Shown here in pieces: positions 45,148-54,880 of a stretch of DNA of 64,000 nucleotides. Where the stretch lies: contig NZ_FNKI01000002.1 in the NCBI RefSeq assembly GCF_900102925.1, positions 124,001-188,000 of the forward strand, given 5' to 3'. The stretch is from Flagellimonas zhangzhouensis (GTDB lineage: Bacteria; Bacteroidota; Bacteroidia; Flavobacteriales; Flavobacteriaceae). The notes beneath the pieces are model-generated. The model was not told where the DNA came from. It searched no databases and saw only the letters and a list, made by a program, of their open reading frames with translations. Numbering within the stretch: the first letter of the stretch is position 1; each line of letters starts with the position of its first letter. The translations under genes and the position numbers were made by a program.

Positions 45148-45915
45148 ATGCTTAAAAAGACTTTCGTTCTAGTATTGGGTGCCCTAATTTTGGTCACTTC
45201 CTGTAAAAACAAATCAGAAAAAGAGAATGAGGAAACTTGGCGCACCAAGAAAGAAGCTGTAGCCAATGAAACTCATAACCAATTGTTGGAGGTAGAGAAA
45301 GAACAGGGGTGGGAACTTCTTTTTGACGGTGAAACCTTGAATGGGTGGCATGTATACAATAATCCAGATGGAGAATCGGTCTGGGAAGTGAAGAATGGAG
45401 AACTCCATTCGGTGGCCGATGATGAATCCTTGACCGCTGGCGATCTTTTAACTGATAAACCCTATGAAAATTATGAATTGACCTTGGAATGGAAAATTGC
45501 ATCACGAGGCAATAGCGGTATTTTTATGAATGTTCAAGAGCGGGAAGATGTGCCGACAGCTTGGCAGACAGGTCCAGAATATCAAATTTTGGATGCCGAC
45601 CATATGGACATCAATGTGGCGGAGAAAAATCCAGGGTGTTTGTATGTTTTTCAGTCCCAAGCCAACCCTGCAGAAATGAAACGTGGCGAATGGAACCGAA
45701 CTAGAATTAAGCAGGTAGATGGAAAAGTGGAGTTCTATTTGAACGGGGTTTTAACGGCTGAGCAAGATTTTAATTCTCCAGAATGGAAACAACAAATTGC
45801 TGCGACCCATTTTGAAAAATATCCCGAATTTGGAAAAGCGACCGAAGGTAAAATCGCTTTGCAATATTGGTATTTTGAAACTTGGTTTAGGGATATTAAA
45901 ATCAGGGAATTATAA
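45148..45915 (+). CDS. DUF1080 (3-keto-disaccharide hydrolase-like) lipoprotein
   Basis: A 255-residue lipoprotein (LILVTSC, cysteine at residue 19) with one DUF1080 domain: GWELLFDGETLNGWHVYN near residue 54 and a WQTGPEYQILD block near 137, a concanavalin-like jelly roll. Members include 3-keto-glucoside hydrolases. No partner oxidoreductase is visible in the window, so this copy may be recruited to other loci. It is divergent from thioredoxin and convergent with the S41 peptidase. Confidence 0.88.
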   Translation: MLKKTFVLVLGALILVTSCKNKSEKENEETWRTKKEAVANETHNQLLEVEKEQGWELLFDGETLNGWHVYNNPDGESVWEVKNGELHSVADDESLTAGDLLTDKPYENYELTLEWKIASRGNSGIFMNVQEREDVPTAWQTGPEYQILDADHMDINVAEKNPGCLYVFQSQANPAEMKRGEWNRTRIKQVDGKVEFYLNGVLTAEQDFNSPEWKQQIAATHFEKYPEFGKATEGKIALQYWYFETWFRDIKIREL

Positions 45916-45924
45916 ATTAACCTA

Positions 45925-47325
45925 TTAGGGCTCCAGATTGCGGTTCAGCCGTTGTAAAAGCCCTTCCATAATCTCATCTTTTTCATCCAATAAATGATCT
46001 TGGATCAAAATATCAGGAATAACACCCTTGGGTTCTGCATTACCGTTAACTCTTATTATGCGGCCTTTCGAAATATAAACGGGTATTTTGGTGTTGGGTA
46101 ATTCAATTTGGAAAATGGAGGCGATTAACGATGCATACTCCCCAGTTTCTTCTCCAACTATGGTTCCAAATCCATAATCTTGAATTTGTGCCGCTGTTAA
46201 AGTCGCCTGAGAATGAGATTGACGATTGACCAACACATAAACTTTTCCGTTAAACCTTTGGTTTTCTTTTTGTGGTTGATAGTTTTCGAAGGGGTATTCG
46301 TAAATATCACCGTCTTTGTGTGATAGTACCTCCTTCCAAAAAACCTGTGTGGTGTCGTACCGTTTACGAACGTGATCCTTCAGGATTTTACTGGTTTTTA
46401 GATTGAAACTAGCGTTCCATTTAAAAGGTTTATCGGCAATATAAGAGACCAAGTAATCGCTAAAAGAGTCATCCCCACCTGGATTGTTTCTTAAATCTAT
46501 GATGAGGTTTTTAAACTGCTTATTTTTAATAACGGCAAATGAAGAATCTATGAATTTACGAAACTTGGATTCATCCCCACCAAATGCTCCAGGTTTGAGG
46601 TACGCTACATCATTTATTATTTTGAGTTCCATTTGGGATTGAATAACCTCCTCACGCTTCATTTCATAATCATCAATCAAATTAATGGCGGATAGCGTAT
46701 ATGATGTGGTACTGTCATTCTCCTTTATGTCGACACCAAATTGTTGTTGCTCTCCAAATACCTGCCAGTACAATCTAGGGAACGAAGTCAACTCTATTTT
46801 AGCCTTTTTAAAATAAGTTCGCTCGGCGGAAATAAGAGGGTACATTTTTTCCAGAATTTCTTCAATTGGATTATTGTTGATGCTTATAATTTCACTTCCT
46901 TGGTTGATTCTTGGGTTGTTCGACCAATTTTTTCGAACCAAGGATTTTCCATTTTCAAAAGCTATTTCCAAGGGGAAAAGAGTTCCACCAGCATAGGCAT
47001 ATTTTCCATAAGAATTTCCAGGAAATGGTATAAAAGTATGTCCGTTATCTACCTTTGTAATTACTTTTTGAAAAAGCGTGATTGTCTCTAAGAGGTTAAA
47101 ACTGTCTTTTTGAATTTGATTGCGAACGGCGTTATAATTGGATTCAAATTCGGATTTTGGTGTATAGAAATAAAGGTTGTAATGGGCTTCTTCGAGTGCA
47201 TTTTTTAAATATGAAAAATCATCCAGTACTTCCTTTTTTGAAAATTGATTTTGGGCAAATATCCCTGTGATTGAAAAAAGAAACAGGAACAGAAACTGTG
47301 GTAACCTTTGAATTTTAGAGGTCAT
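45925..47325 (-). CDS. S41 family peptidase, exported
   Basis: A 466-residue serine peptidase of the C-terminal-processing (tail-specific) clan. Signal peptide 1-24 (ITGIFAQ). A helical N-terminal region (about 30-110) contains YLKNALEEAHYNLYFYTP, as in Bacteroidota S41 proteins. The catalytic region has LRNNPGGDDS near residue 283, then VLVNRQSHSQATLTAAQIQ near 368 with the serine, and EPKGVIPDI near the end. No PDZ domain is obvious. Substrate unknown. Confidence 0.87.
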   Translation of the reverse strand: MTSKIQRLPQFLFLFLFSITGIFAQNQFSKKEVLDDFSYLKNALEEAHYNLYFYTPKSEFESNYNAVRNQIQKDSFNLLETITLFQKVITKVDNGHTFIPFPGNSYGKYAYAGGTLFPLEIAFENGKSLVRKNWSNNPRINQGSEIISINNNPIEEILEKMYPLISAERTYFKKAKIELTSFPRLYWQVFGEQQQFGVDIKENDSTTSYTLSAINLIDDYEMKREEVIQSQMELKIINDVAYLKPGAFGGDESKFRKFIDSSFAVIKNKQFKNLIIDLRNNPGGDDSFSDYLVSYIADKPFKWNASFNLKTSKILKDHVRKRYDTTQVFWKEVLSHKDGDIYEYPFENYQPQKENQRFNGKVYVLVNRQSHSQATLTAAQIQDYGFGTIVGEETGEYASLIASIFQIELPNTKIPVYISKGRIIRVNGNAEPKGVIPDILIQDHLLDEKDEIMEGLLQRLNRNLEP

Positions 47326-47389
47326 AGTAAAGCAATTTTAATTTGCTGCAAAACTATGTTTCAGGGTAATTAGAGGCGACCGAATGCGT

Positions 47390-48514
47390 CTATTCGGACC
47401 TATTTTTCATTTGCTTTAGGTAGGCACTGGGTGTTTTTCCTGTCGATTTTTTAAATACGTCGTTGAAGGTTGACTTTGACTTGAACCCACATTCAAAAGC
47501 CTGTCCAAGCAGGGTTAGTTTTTCACTTTCGGGTGCTACCAAACGTTTTTTGAAAGCCTCAATTCGATAATCGTTCACAAACTCGTAAAAGTTTTTTGAA
47601 AAGCTTCGGTTAATGATTTGGGAAAGTTGTTTTGGATTCATCTCCAAGAGTTCGGCAAGTTTGGTTAAATCGAGGTCGGGGTCCAAATAAGGCTTTTGAG
47701 CTTCCATAACTGCCCTAACTTTTTGGGCAAGTTCAGGCTGAGGTGGTTTTTCTTCTGTTTTTAAACTTTTAGTAGCATAGCCCGAGGTTTCCGTTTGTGC
47801 ATTCATATAGCTTTTAAATCCTATCCAGTAAGTTGTCACGGCCAAGCCTACAAATGCGGGAAGAAAATAAGATTCCTTCAAACTCTTATCAAACAAAAAT
47901 CGGTCGATTTCAGTCAATAGGTTCCAGCCAATCCAAAATCCAGAGAACACAATGATCGGTATTTTTAACCATTGTAATGTTTTGTATTCGATGTTGGAAT
48001 AGTGCTCTTTCAACCAAATTTGATATTTGATTAAAATCCGTAATGCCAAAATTGTATAGATGGTGATTGATATAATGCCAAGCCACTGTTCTATCAAATA
48101 GAATTTTGTGTAGGGATGAACAGGAGTTTTGTACATACCATCTGCGCCCAACCTGTAAAATGCAGTGCGGTAAAAAAGAAACTCCAACAGCACAGGTAAA
48201 AAATGGAGTAAATTCTTTCTTGAAAAGTCGAAGTTTTTATCAGTAACGCTTTTGGTATAAAAATAAAGAGTAGGACCAATCCCATAAAGCAGTTCCAACT
48301 GCACGTACCTAAAGGTATCCATCATTTCGTAGCTCTTGAGCACGTTTACGAGTGCAATGTTAAATGCCATCAAAGCAAAAAAGAAGATCAAGAGGGACAA
48401 GAATATGTTGGATTGACTTCGTGGTTTTTTTACGAACAACAAAATACCCAAAACGATTGCCTGGATTGCAAATACGAAAATAATGGTCGTTAAAATCGGA
48501 TTTGGTGAAGTCAT
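47390..48514 (-). CDS. AraC-family regulator with N-terminal membrane domain
   Basis: A 374-residue protein: six or seven hydrophobic helices (residues 8-240) followed by an AraC/XylS helix-turn-helix (about 280-370; LDLTKLAELLEMNPKQLSQIINRSF, then LGQAFECGFKSKSTFNDVFK). This integral-membrane AraC type is frequent in Bacteroidota; it probably senses a signal at the membrane. Its targets are not evident; the S41 gene lies 64 nt downstream on the same strand and the DUF6340-like gene 94 nt upstream, but there is no tight coupling. Confidence 0.9.
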   Translation of the reverse strand: MTSPNPILTTIIFVFAIQAIVLGILLFVKKPRSQSNIFLSLLIFFFALMAFNIALVNVLKSYEMMDTFRYVQLELLYGIGPTLYFYTKSVTDKNFDFSRKNLLHFLPVLLEFLFYRTAFYRLGADGMYKTPVHPYTKFYLIEQWLGIISITIYTILALRILIKYQIWLKEHYSNIEYKTLQWLKIPIIVFSGFWIGWNLLTEIDRFLFDKSLKESYFLPAFVGLAVTTYWIGFKSYMNAQTETSGYATKSLKTEEKPPQPELAQKVRAVMEAQKPYLDPDLDLTKLAELLEMNPKQLSQIINRSFSKNFYEFVNDYRIEAFKKRLVAPESEKLTLLGQAFECGFKSKSTFNDVFKKSTGKTPSAYLKQMKNRSE

Positions 48515-48608
48515 TTAAACACGAAGTTAGCCAATTTCCAAAGCAAGTTGATTACTTTAGAAATTTTGGCTACTCGTTAAAGGTGTTCTCGAAAAAGAGA
48601 TGGAACAA

Positions 48609-49613
48609 TTAATATTCCAAACGCTGGCGATTCAATAGAACTTTGGCATAATCCCTAGCCATTTTGTCGCCATAATCTTCGTAAGACTTTCTTGCCCATT
48701 GCAGGGCCATATCTGTATCTCCTAAAACTTCGTGGGCAACAGCAATATTGTACGCAGCCCTTCCTGCAGACTTACTGGAGCGGTCATTCGCAATATCGGT
48801 CCAAATAGCTATGGCATCATCCCAATTGGCCACTTCGGTGCGTCTCCAACCAGCATCAAATGCATTTTTATCCCGTCCTTTTCCTTTTTTGTACATATCC
48901 CGACGCACTCTGTAATAACTTGGAAGAAATCTACTGGCATAGTCCATTCCTGATGAATAGGCAACTTCTGAAAGTGAGGAAAAAGGAATGGCACTGCTAA
49001 GCACATCTATTTCGGTATAATAGTTTTGTTGAAATTGATCTATGATCGTATTGGTAACAGGGTCGTACAGCCTCCAATAACTTTTAATGTTCACTCGAGC
49101 CCGTCTGGGAATTCGACCACTTGGTTGCCCAGTTCGAATTACCGAAGCAATTTGTTCAACCGCTGAGTTTATGGTGAAATCAGTGTTGGAATCAAAATTT
49201 TCCAAAACTAAAAGCACATCAGCACCAGTTTCATCACAAATGGCACGAACTTGACCCCAATCCAGAAGTTCAGGCGTTACTCGTGTACCTGTACCTTCCA
49301 ATCGAGTAGTGGAGGGCATTTTTACGGTAAGATGGTGGCTGTTCCTAAGCCCATCAAAAATCCCTTTTAACGCATCATCCGATGCCCATTTATCGGAACC
49401 TGCCACTTCACCTGTGGCAATGGATTCCAACGTTTTGTTGGGTTTATCTTCTTCTTTGGTCAAAGAGCGATTGACAACAGCGATATTATTGATGTCTTCT
49501 GGTAATAACATTGCAGGTTCCTGTGGGTAGTTCAAGTTTACATATCCAGAACTGGCACAAGAAACCAAAGAAATTGCAATTATAGTGAGTATAAAAAAGT
49601 TGAGGTTTTTCAT
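48609..49613 (-). CDS. DUF6340-like lipoprotein
   Basis: A 334-residue lipoprotein with signal ISLVSC (cysteine near residue 19). The body resembles the DUF6340 family of Bacteroidota, with a DVLLVLENFD strand near 135, a YDPVTNTIIDQFQ region near 205, and a C-terminal helical repeat (SAGRAAYNIAVAHEVLGDTDMALQWARKSYEDYG) that looks like a TPR. The ATG at 49613 starts the lipoprotein leader; the longer frame to 49670 is rejected. Function unknown; the family name is from memory. Confidence 0.72.
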   Translation of the reverse strand: MKNLNFFILTIIAISLVSCASSGYVNLNYPQEPAMLLPEDINNIAVVNRSLTKEEDKPNKTLESIATGEVAGSDKWASDDALKGIFDGLRNSHHLTVKMPSTTRLEGTGTRVTPELLDWGQVRAICDETGADVLLVLENFDSNTDFTINSAVEQIASVIRTGQPSGRIPRRARVNIKSYWRLYDPVTNTIIDQFQQNYYTEIDVLSSAIPFSSLSEVAYSSGMDYASRFLPSYYRVRRDMYKKGKGRDKNAFDAGWRRTEVANWDDAIAIWTDIANDRSSKSAGRAAYNIAVAHEVLGDTDMALQWARKSYEDYGDKMARDYAKVLLNRQRLEY

Positions 49614-49792
49614 AATAGTAAGATTTTGGTAATGAGCTAAAAACAACAAGCATGCCAAAAAAATGGCCATTACCTTTTTACCATTTACATAAACGAGCGG
49701 TAATGTCTTTTATTTTTAAAGTGTTTTAAGTTGATTTTTATCAGGTTTATCTGCTATCAGAAGTTTTATTTTTGTAAATATTCCTGATCAAT

Positions 49793-50500
49793 ATGATGGA
49801 TGCAACCTTTCCTTTAACCGCTGGTTTAATTGCTTCGGTACTTCATGTAATAGCGGGTCCCGATCATTTGGCGGCGGTGGCACCCTTTGCCATTGAATCA
49901 AAAAGAAAGGCTTGGAAAATTGGTCTTTTTTGGGGCATAGGGCATTTATTGGGCATGATTGCCATTGGATTGTTGTTTTCCATTTTCAAAGAAATTATTC
50001 CCGTAGATGAGATTTCCAAATACAGCGAACAACTTGTGGGTTTTGTTTTGTTAGGAATTGGTTGTTGGGCTTTGTACCGTATTTTCAAAAAACGCAAAAA
50101 GCACAAGCATTTGCACTTGCATACCGAGCATAATCCTGTTCTGCACACGCATGAACACCAGCATGCCCATGATAGCTCTCACCACCATGTTCATAGTGAT
50201 AAGCTAAAGCAGAATAATTTCGCTTCTTTTTCCATTGGTATTTTGCATGGTTTGGCAGGCATTTCCCATTTTTTGCTATTTCTACCTGTTTTAGGGTTTG
50301 AAACGCAAACGGATTCCATCGCCTATATAATTGGTTTTGCTGCTGGAATACTCGTGGCTATGATCACTTTCGCATTTGTAATCGGGAAGGTGTCATCTAT
50401 GGCCAAGAATGGTTACAGCGATATGTTTTTCAATGGCATACGAATGGCAGGAGGGCTTTTTGCCATCATAATTGGTGTTTATTGGATTTTTAGTACTTAG
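49793..50500 (+). CDS. UreH/NicO-like membrane protein, probable nickel transporter
   Basis: A 235-residue protein with about six helices. HVIAGPDHLAAVAPFA (residues 18-33) resembles the HX4DH signature of nickel/cobalt permeases but with one extra residue (HX5DH). A His-rich loop at about residues 103-140 (HKHLHLHTEHNP, HTHEHQHAHDSSHHH) likely binds metal. The second half repeats the pattern (GILHGLAGISHFLLFLP). The gene converges on hypE with a 4-nt overlap, so nickel supply to the hydrogenase is a reasonable inference. A start at 49796 is equally possible. Confidence 0.78.
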   Translation: MMDATFPLTAGLIASVLHVIAGPDHLAAVAPFAIESKRKAWKIGLFWGIGHLLGMIAIGLLFSIFKEIIPVDEISKYSEQLVGFVLLGIGCWALYRIFKKRKKHKHLHLHTEHNPVLHTHEHQHAHDSSHHHVHSDKLKQNNFASFSIGILHGLAGISHFLLFLPVLGFETQTDSIAYIIGFAAGILVAMITFAFVIGKVSSMAKNGYSDMFFNGIRMAGGLFAIIIGVYWIFST

Positions 50501-51522
50501 CAGATACGCGGCAATTGTTCACCTAACAATGGGGTTACCATTCGTTTTCCACCAATAACGCTGTGCATCACTACTTTTTTGGGATGTTCCGATGTAAATT
50601 CTCCAATACAGGAAGCTCTTGGGCTTTTTTCATGCTTTTTCATAAGCTTTACGACTTCATCTGCTATTTCAGCACCAACCACGGTAATGAAAATACCTTC
50701 GTTGGCCACAAATAGTGGGTCTAGGCCCAAAATTTCGCAGGCAGCGGCGACTTGATCATCCAATGGGATTTCGGTTTCTTGCAATTTAATTCCCAAATTG
50801 GTGTCATCCGCCAATTCTGAAAGTACACTGGCCACTCCACCTCTTGTAGGATCTCGGAATAGGTGAATTTTAGCTCCAAAGACATCCAAAAGATCTTTCA
50901 CCAAAAAGTTGAGGTTAGTGGTGTCACTTTCAATGGTAGATTCAAATTCGAGTCCATCCCTTTGTGACATAATGGCCATGCCATGCTGCGCCACTGGTCC
51001 ACTGATAATGATTTTGTCCCCTGATTTAATTTTGTTGGAGGAGATGTTTGCCTTTGGGTGTACTTTCCCAAATCCTGTGGTGTTGATAAAGATTTTGTCT
51101 CCTTTTCCACGTTCCACAACTTTGGTGTCTCCAGTAATAATTTGTACACCTGCGGTATCTGCCGCTTTTTTGATGGAATCGACGATTTTCACAAAATCTT
51201 CCATGGGCAAACCTTCTTCCACCACAAATGCCAATGAAAGAAATTTAGGATCGGCCCCACACATGGCAACATCGTTTACGGTCCCGTTCACGGCCAATTC
51301 ACCAATATTCCCTCCTTTGAAAAAAATAGGGGACACCACAAAACTGTCTGTTGAAATGGCCAATTCTCCATCAACTGTAATAATGGAACCGTCGTGTTTT
51401 TGGTTGAGGTAAGGATTGTTGAAGGTTTCAAAAATGATGTGGTCCAATAGGTCACGTGTCATCAATCCTCCGCTTCCATGTCCTAAATTTATAGTGTCGA
51501 ATCCAAGATCGTTTCTGCTCAT
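50497..51522 (-). CDS. hypE: Hydrogenase maturation protein HypE
   Basis: Dehydrates the carbamoyl thioester on its C-terminal Cys to a thiocyanate, the source of the CN ligands. The 341-residue product ends in PRIC, the invariant tail cysteine. ATP-binding PurM-like blocks: LGHGSGGLMTRDLL near residue 13, GDTKVVERG near 121, RDPTRGGVASVL near 219. It is the last gene of the hyaABCD-hypFDE run, with 3 nt between it and hypD. Confidence 0.97.
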   Translation of the reverse strand: MSRNDLGFDTINLGHGSGGLMTRDLLDHIIFETFNNPYLNQKHDGSIITVDGELAISTDSFVVSPIFFKGGNIGELAVNGTVNDVAMCGADPKFLSLAFVVEEGLPMEDFVKIVDSIKKAADTAGVQIITGDTKVVERGKGDKIFINTTGFGKVHPKANISSNKIKSGDKIIISGPVAQHGMAIMSQRDGLEFESTIESDTTNLNFLVKDLLDVFGAKIHLFRDPTRGGVASVLSELADDTNLGIKLQETEIPLDDQVAAACEILGLDPLFVANEGIFITVVGAEIADEVVKLMKKHEKSPRASCIGEFTSEHPKKVVMHSVIGGKRMVTPLLGEQLPRIC

Positions 51523-51525
51523 GGC

Positions 51526-52620
51526 TTAAGAAGTGATTAAGTTGTTTGAAAAATGATAATAGGCTGCACAGGCACCTTCCGAAGAAACCATAGGAGCACC
51601 AAGCGGGTTGGCAGGAGTACAAGCCTTACCAAATTGTGTACATTGATGTGGTTTTTTGATGCCTTTCAAAATTTGACCCGCAATACAAGTTGAATTTTCT
51701 GGTGTTGCAATGGAACTGATTCCAAATTTAGTTTCAGCATCATAAGCCAGAAACTCCTTTTTAAGGCGATACCCACTTTCTGGTATGGTTCCGATGCCAC
51801 GCCATTCGCGATCGGCAATTTCAAAAACGGACTCCATCATTTTCTTTGCTGCTACATTGCCTTCTTCCTTCACCACTCGTGAATATTGGTTTTCCAATTT
51901 ATATTCTCCTTTTTCCAATTGTACAATGGCCATATAAATACCTTGAACAAGATCTAAGGGTTCAAAACCTGTAATTACAATGGGTATTTTGTATTTATCA
52001 ACCAATGGATAATATTCTTCGGTTCCCATTATGGCGCAGACATGACCTGCGCCCAAAAAAGCATCGATGGTACAGAGTTCATCATCCAAAATGCCTTCCA
52101 TGGCAGGAGGTACAAGTACGTGGGATACCAAAATGGAATAGTTGGAAACATTTTCCTTTTTGGCATGCAAAACGGAAAGGGCATTTGCAGGGGCAGTGGT
52201 TTCAAATCCCACAGCAAAGAAAACCACTTCTTTATCGGGATTTTGTTTGGCAATGTTCACGGCTTCCAAGGGCGAATACAAAATGCGAAGGTCACCGCCA
52301 TTTGCTTTTGCTTCCAATAAACTTTTTTTGCTGCCAGGAACACGGACCATATCACCAAACGAACAGACAATCACCCCATTTTCCAACAGTTCAATGGCTT
52401 TATCAATCAGGTTAAGAGGAGTTACACATACAGGACACCCAGGCCCATGGATCATTCGCACATTTTCAGGTAACAGATTGATAATGCCATTTTTCACCAA
52501 ACCATGGGTCTGTCCGCCACATATTTCCATGATGTTCCATGTTTTGGTAGCGGTCTTTGCGATCAAGTCCAAATATTTTTTGGTGGCTTCTAGATTTCGA
52601 TACTCACTTAAGTACTTCAT
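51526..52620 (-). CDS. hypD: Hydrogenase maturation protein HypD
   Basis: An iron-sulfur scaffold on which Fe(CN)2CO is built with HypC. The 364 residues include the Cys motifs CGGQTHGLVKNG near residue 35 and GPGCPVCVTP near 60, and a C-terminal cluster region (about residues 315-345) with cysteines in GQILKGIKKPHQCTQFGKAC. VGFETTAPA near 137 is another HypD block. Between hypF and hypE, with gaps of 3 nt on each side. Confidence 0.96.
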   Translation of the reverse strand: MKYLSEYRNLEATKKYLDLIAKTATKTWNIMEICGGQTHGLVKNGIINLLPENVRMIHGPGCPVCVTPLNLIDKAIELLENGVIVCSFGDMVRVPGSKKSLLEAKANGGDLRILYSPLEAVNIAKQNPDKEVVFFAVGFETTAPANALSVLHAKKENVSNYSILVSHVLVPPAMEGILDDELCTIDAFLGAGHVCAIMGTEEYYPLVDKYKIPIVITGFEPLDLVQGIYMAIVQLEKGEYKLENQYSRVVKEEGNVAAKKMMESVFEIADREWRGIGTIPESGYRLKKEFLAYDAETKFGISSIATPENSTCIAGQILKGIKKPHQCTQFGKACTPANPLGAPMVSSEGACAAYYHFSNNLITS

Positions 52621-52623
52621 CGT

Positions 52624-54879
52624 TCAATTTTTTATGTGTTGGTGGTACATCAACTGCCCGAAGGAAATATTTTCATCGTTTGGACTTAAGTTACGATTAA
52701 AATATAGCTCGTATTCCGCACCCGCCAATTCTTTTAGCATATCTACCAAGGTGGTATTTTGAAATACACCTCCACTCATTGCAATTTTTTTGATTTTGTT
52801 TTGATTCGCCATTTTAATTACTATCATGGCCAAGCTGAATATAAAGTTCAAAATGATTTCTTCTTTTGGTCTACCATTTTTAAAATCGACATACAGATTG
52901 TTGAACAGTTCTTTGGTCGGAACAATACCATTTGTGATTTCAGGGCAATAGGATTTGCATTGTGAAAGCTTGTAGTCCGTAATTTGATTTTCCAGTAAAA
53001 TGGCAGCTTCACCTTCATAGGTGTTATAATCACAAATGCCCAAAAGGGATGCAACGGCATCAAAAAGTCGACCAACGGACGAGGTTTTTAAGACTTCCTT
53101 CTTCTTTAAATGATTGTAAATCGCAATTTCTTGCTTGGAGAACTTTGCACTTATTTCATCTTGCATTTTTTCATTGGCCAGAGAGAAAAAGGATATTCTC
53201 GGTTCTTTGGCCATTTTGTCTCCCGCCAACCAATCGTAATATCCAAATTGTCCCACATGTTCCATTGTACCCTCTTGGTAACTGAAAAACTCGCCACCCC
53301 AAATCTGTGCATCGTCTCCGTAGCCCGTTCCATCCCAAACTACACCAAGGATTGGTGATTTTTTCTTAAAAAGTTGGTACTCCCCCAAAACAGAGGCAAA
53401 GTGGGCTTTATGGTGTTGAATTTGATAAAGTTCGGAATTCAGTTTTTTGGCCAGTTCTATGCCGTGACGGGAACTGTTGTAGCTTGGATGCTTGTCAACT
53501 AAAACCACTTCGGGATGTTCCTCAAACAGCTCCATAAATTTTTCAGCCGTTTGTATATAGCGATCAAACACGTCAAAATGGTCCAGATTTCCTAAATATT
53601 GACTGATATATAGGTAATTATTGGGTAAAAAGGCAAGGGTGCTTTTTAGGTGCCCGCCCATGGCCAAAATCTTTTTGTCTTTTTTGATTTTAATATCAAA
53701 ATTAGGAGCTAGCCCCCTTGATCTTCTGAAAATGATTTTCTCTTTGTTGCGAGAGCTGAACTTTATCACAGAGTCATCTTGAGGATTGGTGATTTTTAGA
53801 TTATGGTCCAGAAAGTAATCCGCTACATTGAAAAGTTCCCTATGTGCAATCTTTTCGTCACTGATAATTGGAGAAGCGTGAATATTACCACTGGTTGCCA
53901 CAATTGGAATTTCCAGTTCTTTGGCCAGCAAATGTAAAATTCCAGAGTAGGGGAGCATAACACCCAATTGATTGAGTCCAGGTGCAAGTTCTGATAACGC
54001 CAATTCACCTTTAAAATCTTTTTTTTGAAGTATTACAATGGGACTTTCTGGAGAGGCCAAGGTTTCATCTTCTACAGTATTTGTTTTCAAATGGCTTTTT
54101 AAAATTTCCAAAGAAGGATAAAGAATTGCGAAGGGTTTTGTGGGTCTGTTTTTTCTTTTTCGCAATGATCTTACAGCATCTGCATTATTGGCATCGCTGC
54201 ATAACAGATAACCACTGGTGTTCTTTATGGCGACTATATTTCCTTCTTTAATAAGTTTTGCAACATTTTCGATGGGATATTCAGCTGATATAATAGCACC
54301 ATCTGCCTTTGACAATTGGAGCTGGATTCCACAATCGGGACATGTGTTGGTCTGTGAATGGAACCGCCTATCTTTAGGATCGCCATATTCTTTGGAACAG
54401 CTGGGGCACATTTGAAATGAAACCAGATTGGTATGATCCCGTTCAAAGGGGAAAGTGTTGGTGATCGCCCATCGAGGACCGCAATTTACACAGGTGGTGA
54501 AAGGGTATTGATAACGTCTGTTAGTTTGATCGGTAATTTCTGTTTTGCAATCTTCACAAATGGCAAAATCAGGTGTCAATTGCAAATTTAGCTTTCCAGA
54601 TTTTTTGGAGGGGACAATTGAAAACCCTTGAAATGTTTTGTGTTTTGTTTCGGCAATATGGTGCTCCCAAATCTTGGATGCAACAGGTGGATGTTCAGTC
54701 AATAATCGATAAAAGGAATGCACTACATCTTCATCACCAGTAATGAAGATGATAACCCCTTCCTCGTTGTTGGATACCGTACCGTTTAATTGGAACGTAT
54801 TGGCCAAATTGAAGACATGAGGTCTAAAGCCAACTCCCTGAACACGGCCAGTTATTACTATTTTGAATGTTTTTGGCAC
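52624..54879 (-). CDS. hypF: Carbamoyltransferase HypF
   Basis: Activates carbamoyl phosphate and loads it onto HypE. From GTG at 54879 the product has 751 residues: acylphosphatase domain (about 1-95; GRVQGVGFRP), two zinc fingers (CEDCKTEITD, CVNCGPRW, CPSCSKEYGD, CPDCG), a YrdC-like domain (about 190-370) and a Kae1-like domain with the HHKAHFASVLGEY metal site near 485. The longer frame to ATG 54954 runs inside hyaD and would add 25 residues ahead of the usual HypF start, so GTG 54879, one base after the hyaD stop, is preferred. Confidence 0.93.
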   Translation of the reverse strand: MPKTFKIVITGRVQGVGFRPHVFNLANTFQLNGTVSNNEEGVIIFITGDEDVVHSFYRLLTEHPPVASKIWEHHIAETKHKTFQGFSIVPSKKSGKLNLQLTPDFAICEDCKTEITDQTNRRYQYPFTTCVNCGPRWAITNTFPFERDHTNLVSFQMCPSCSKEYGDPKDRRFHSQTNTCPDCGIQLQLSKADGAIISAEYPIENVAKLIKEGNIVAIKNTSGYLLCSDANNADAVRSLRKRKNRPTKPFAILYPSLEILKSHLKTNTVEDETLASPESPIVILQKKDFKGELALSELAPGLNQLGVMLPYSGILHLLAKELEIPIVATSGNIHASPIISDEKIAHRELFNVADYFLDHNLKITNPQDDSVIKFSSRNKEKIIFRRSRGLAPNFDIKIKKDKKILAMGGHLKSTLAFLPNNYLYISQYLGNLDHFDVFDRYIQTAEKFMELFEEHPEVVLVDKHPSYNSSRHGIELAKKLNSELYQIQHHKAHFASVLGEYQLFKKKSPILGVVWDGTGYGDDAQIWGGEFFSYQEGTMEHVGQFGYYDWLAGDKMAKEPRISFFSLANEKMQDEISAKFSKQEIAIYNHLKKKEVLKTSSVGRLFDAVASLLGICDYNTYEGEAAILLENQITDYKLSQCKSYCPEITNGIVPTKELFNNLYVDFKNGRPKEEIILNFIFSLAMIVIKMANQNKIKKIAMSGGVFQNTTLVDMLKELAGAEYELYFNRNLSPNDENISFGQLMYHQHIKN

Positions 54880-54880
54880 T

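Noticed and set aside
44709..45266. 185-residue extended frame for thioredoxin
   Set aside because: The first 86 residues have no thioredoxin features and overlap the DUF1080 gene; the ATG at 45008 gives a normal 99-residue thioredoxin.
52142..52762. 206-residue plus-strand frame across hypD and hypF
   Set aside because: Antisense of two well-supported hyp genes; composition is that of a shadow frame.
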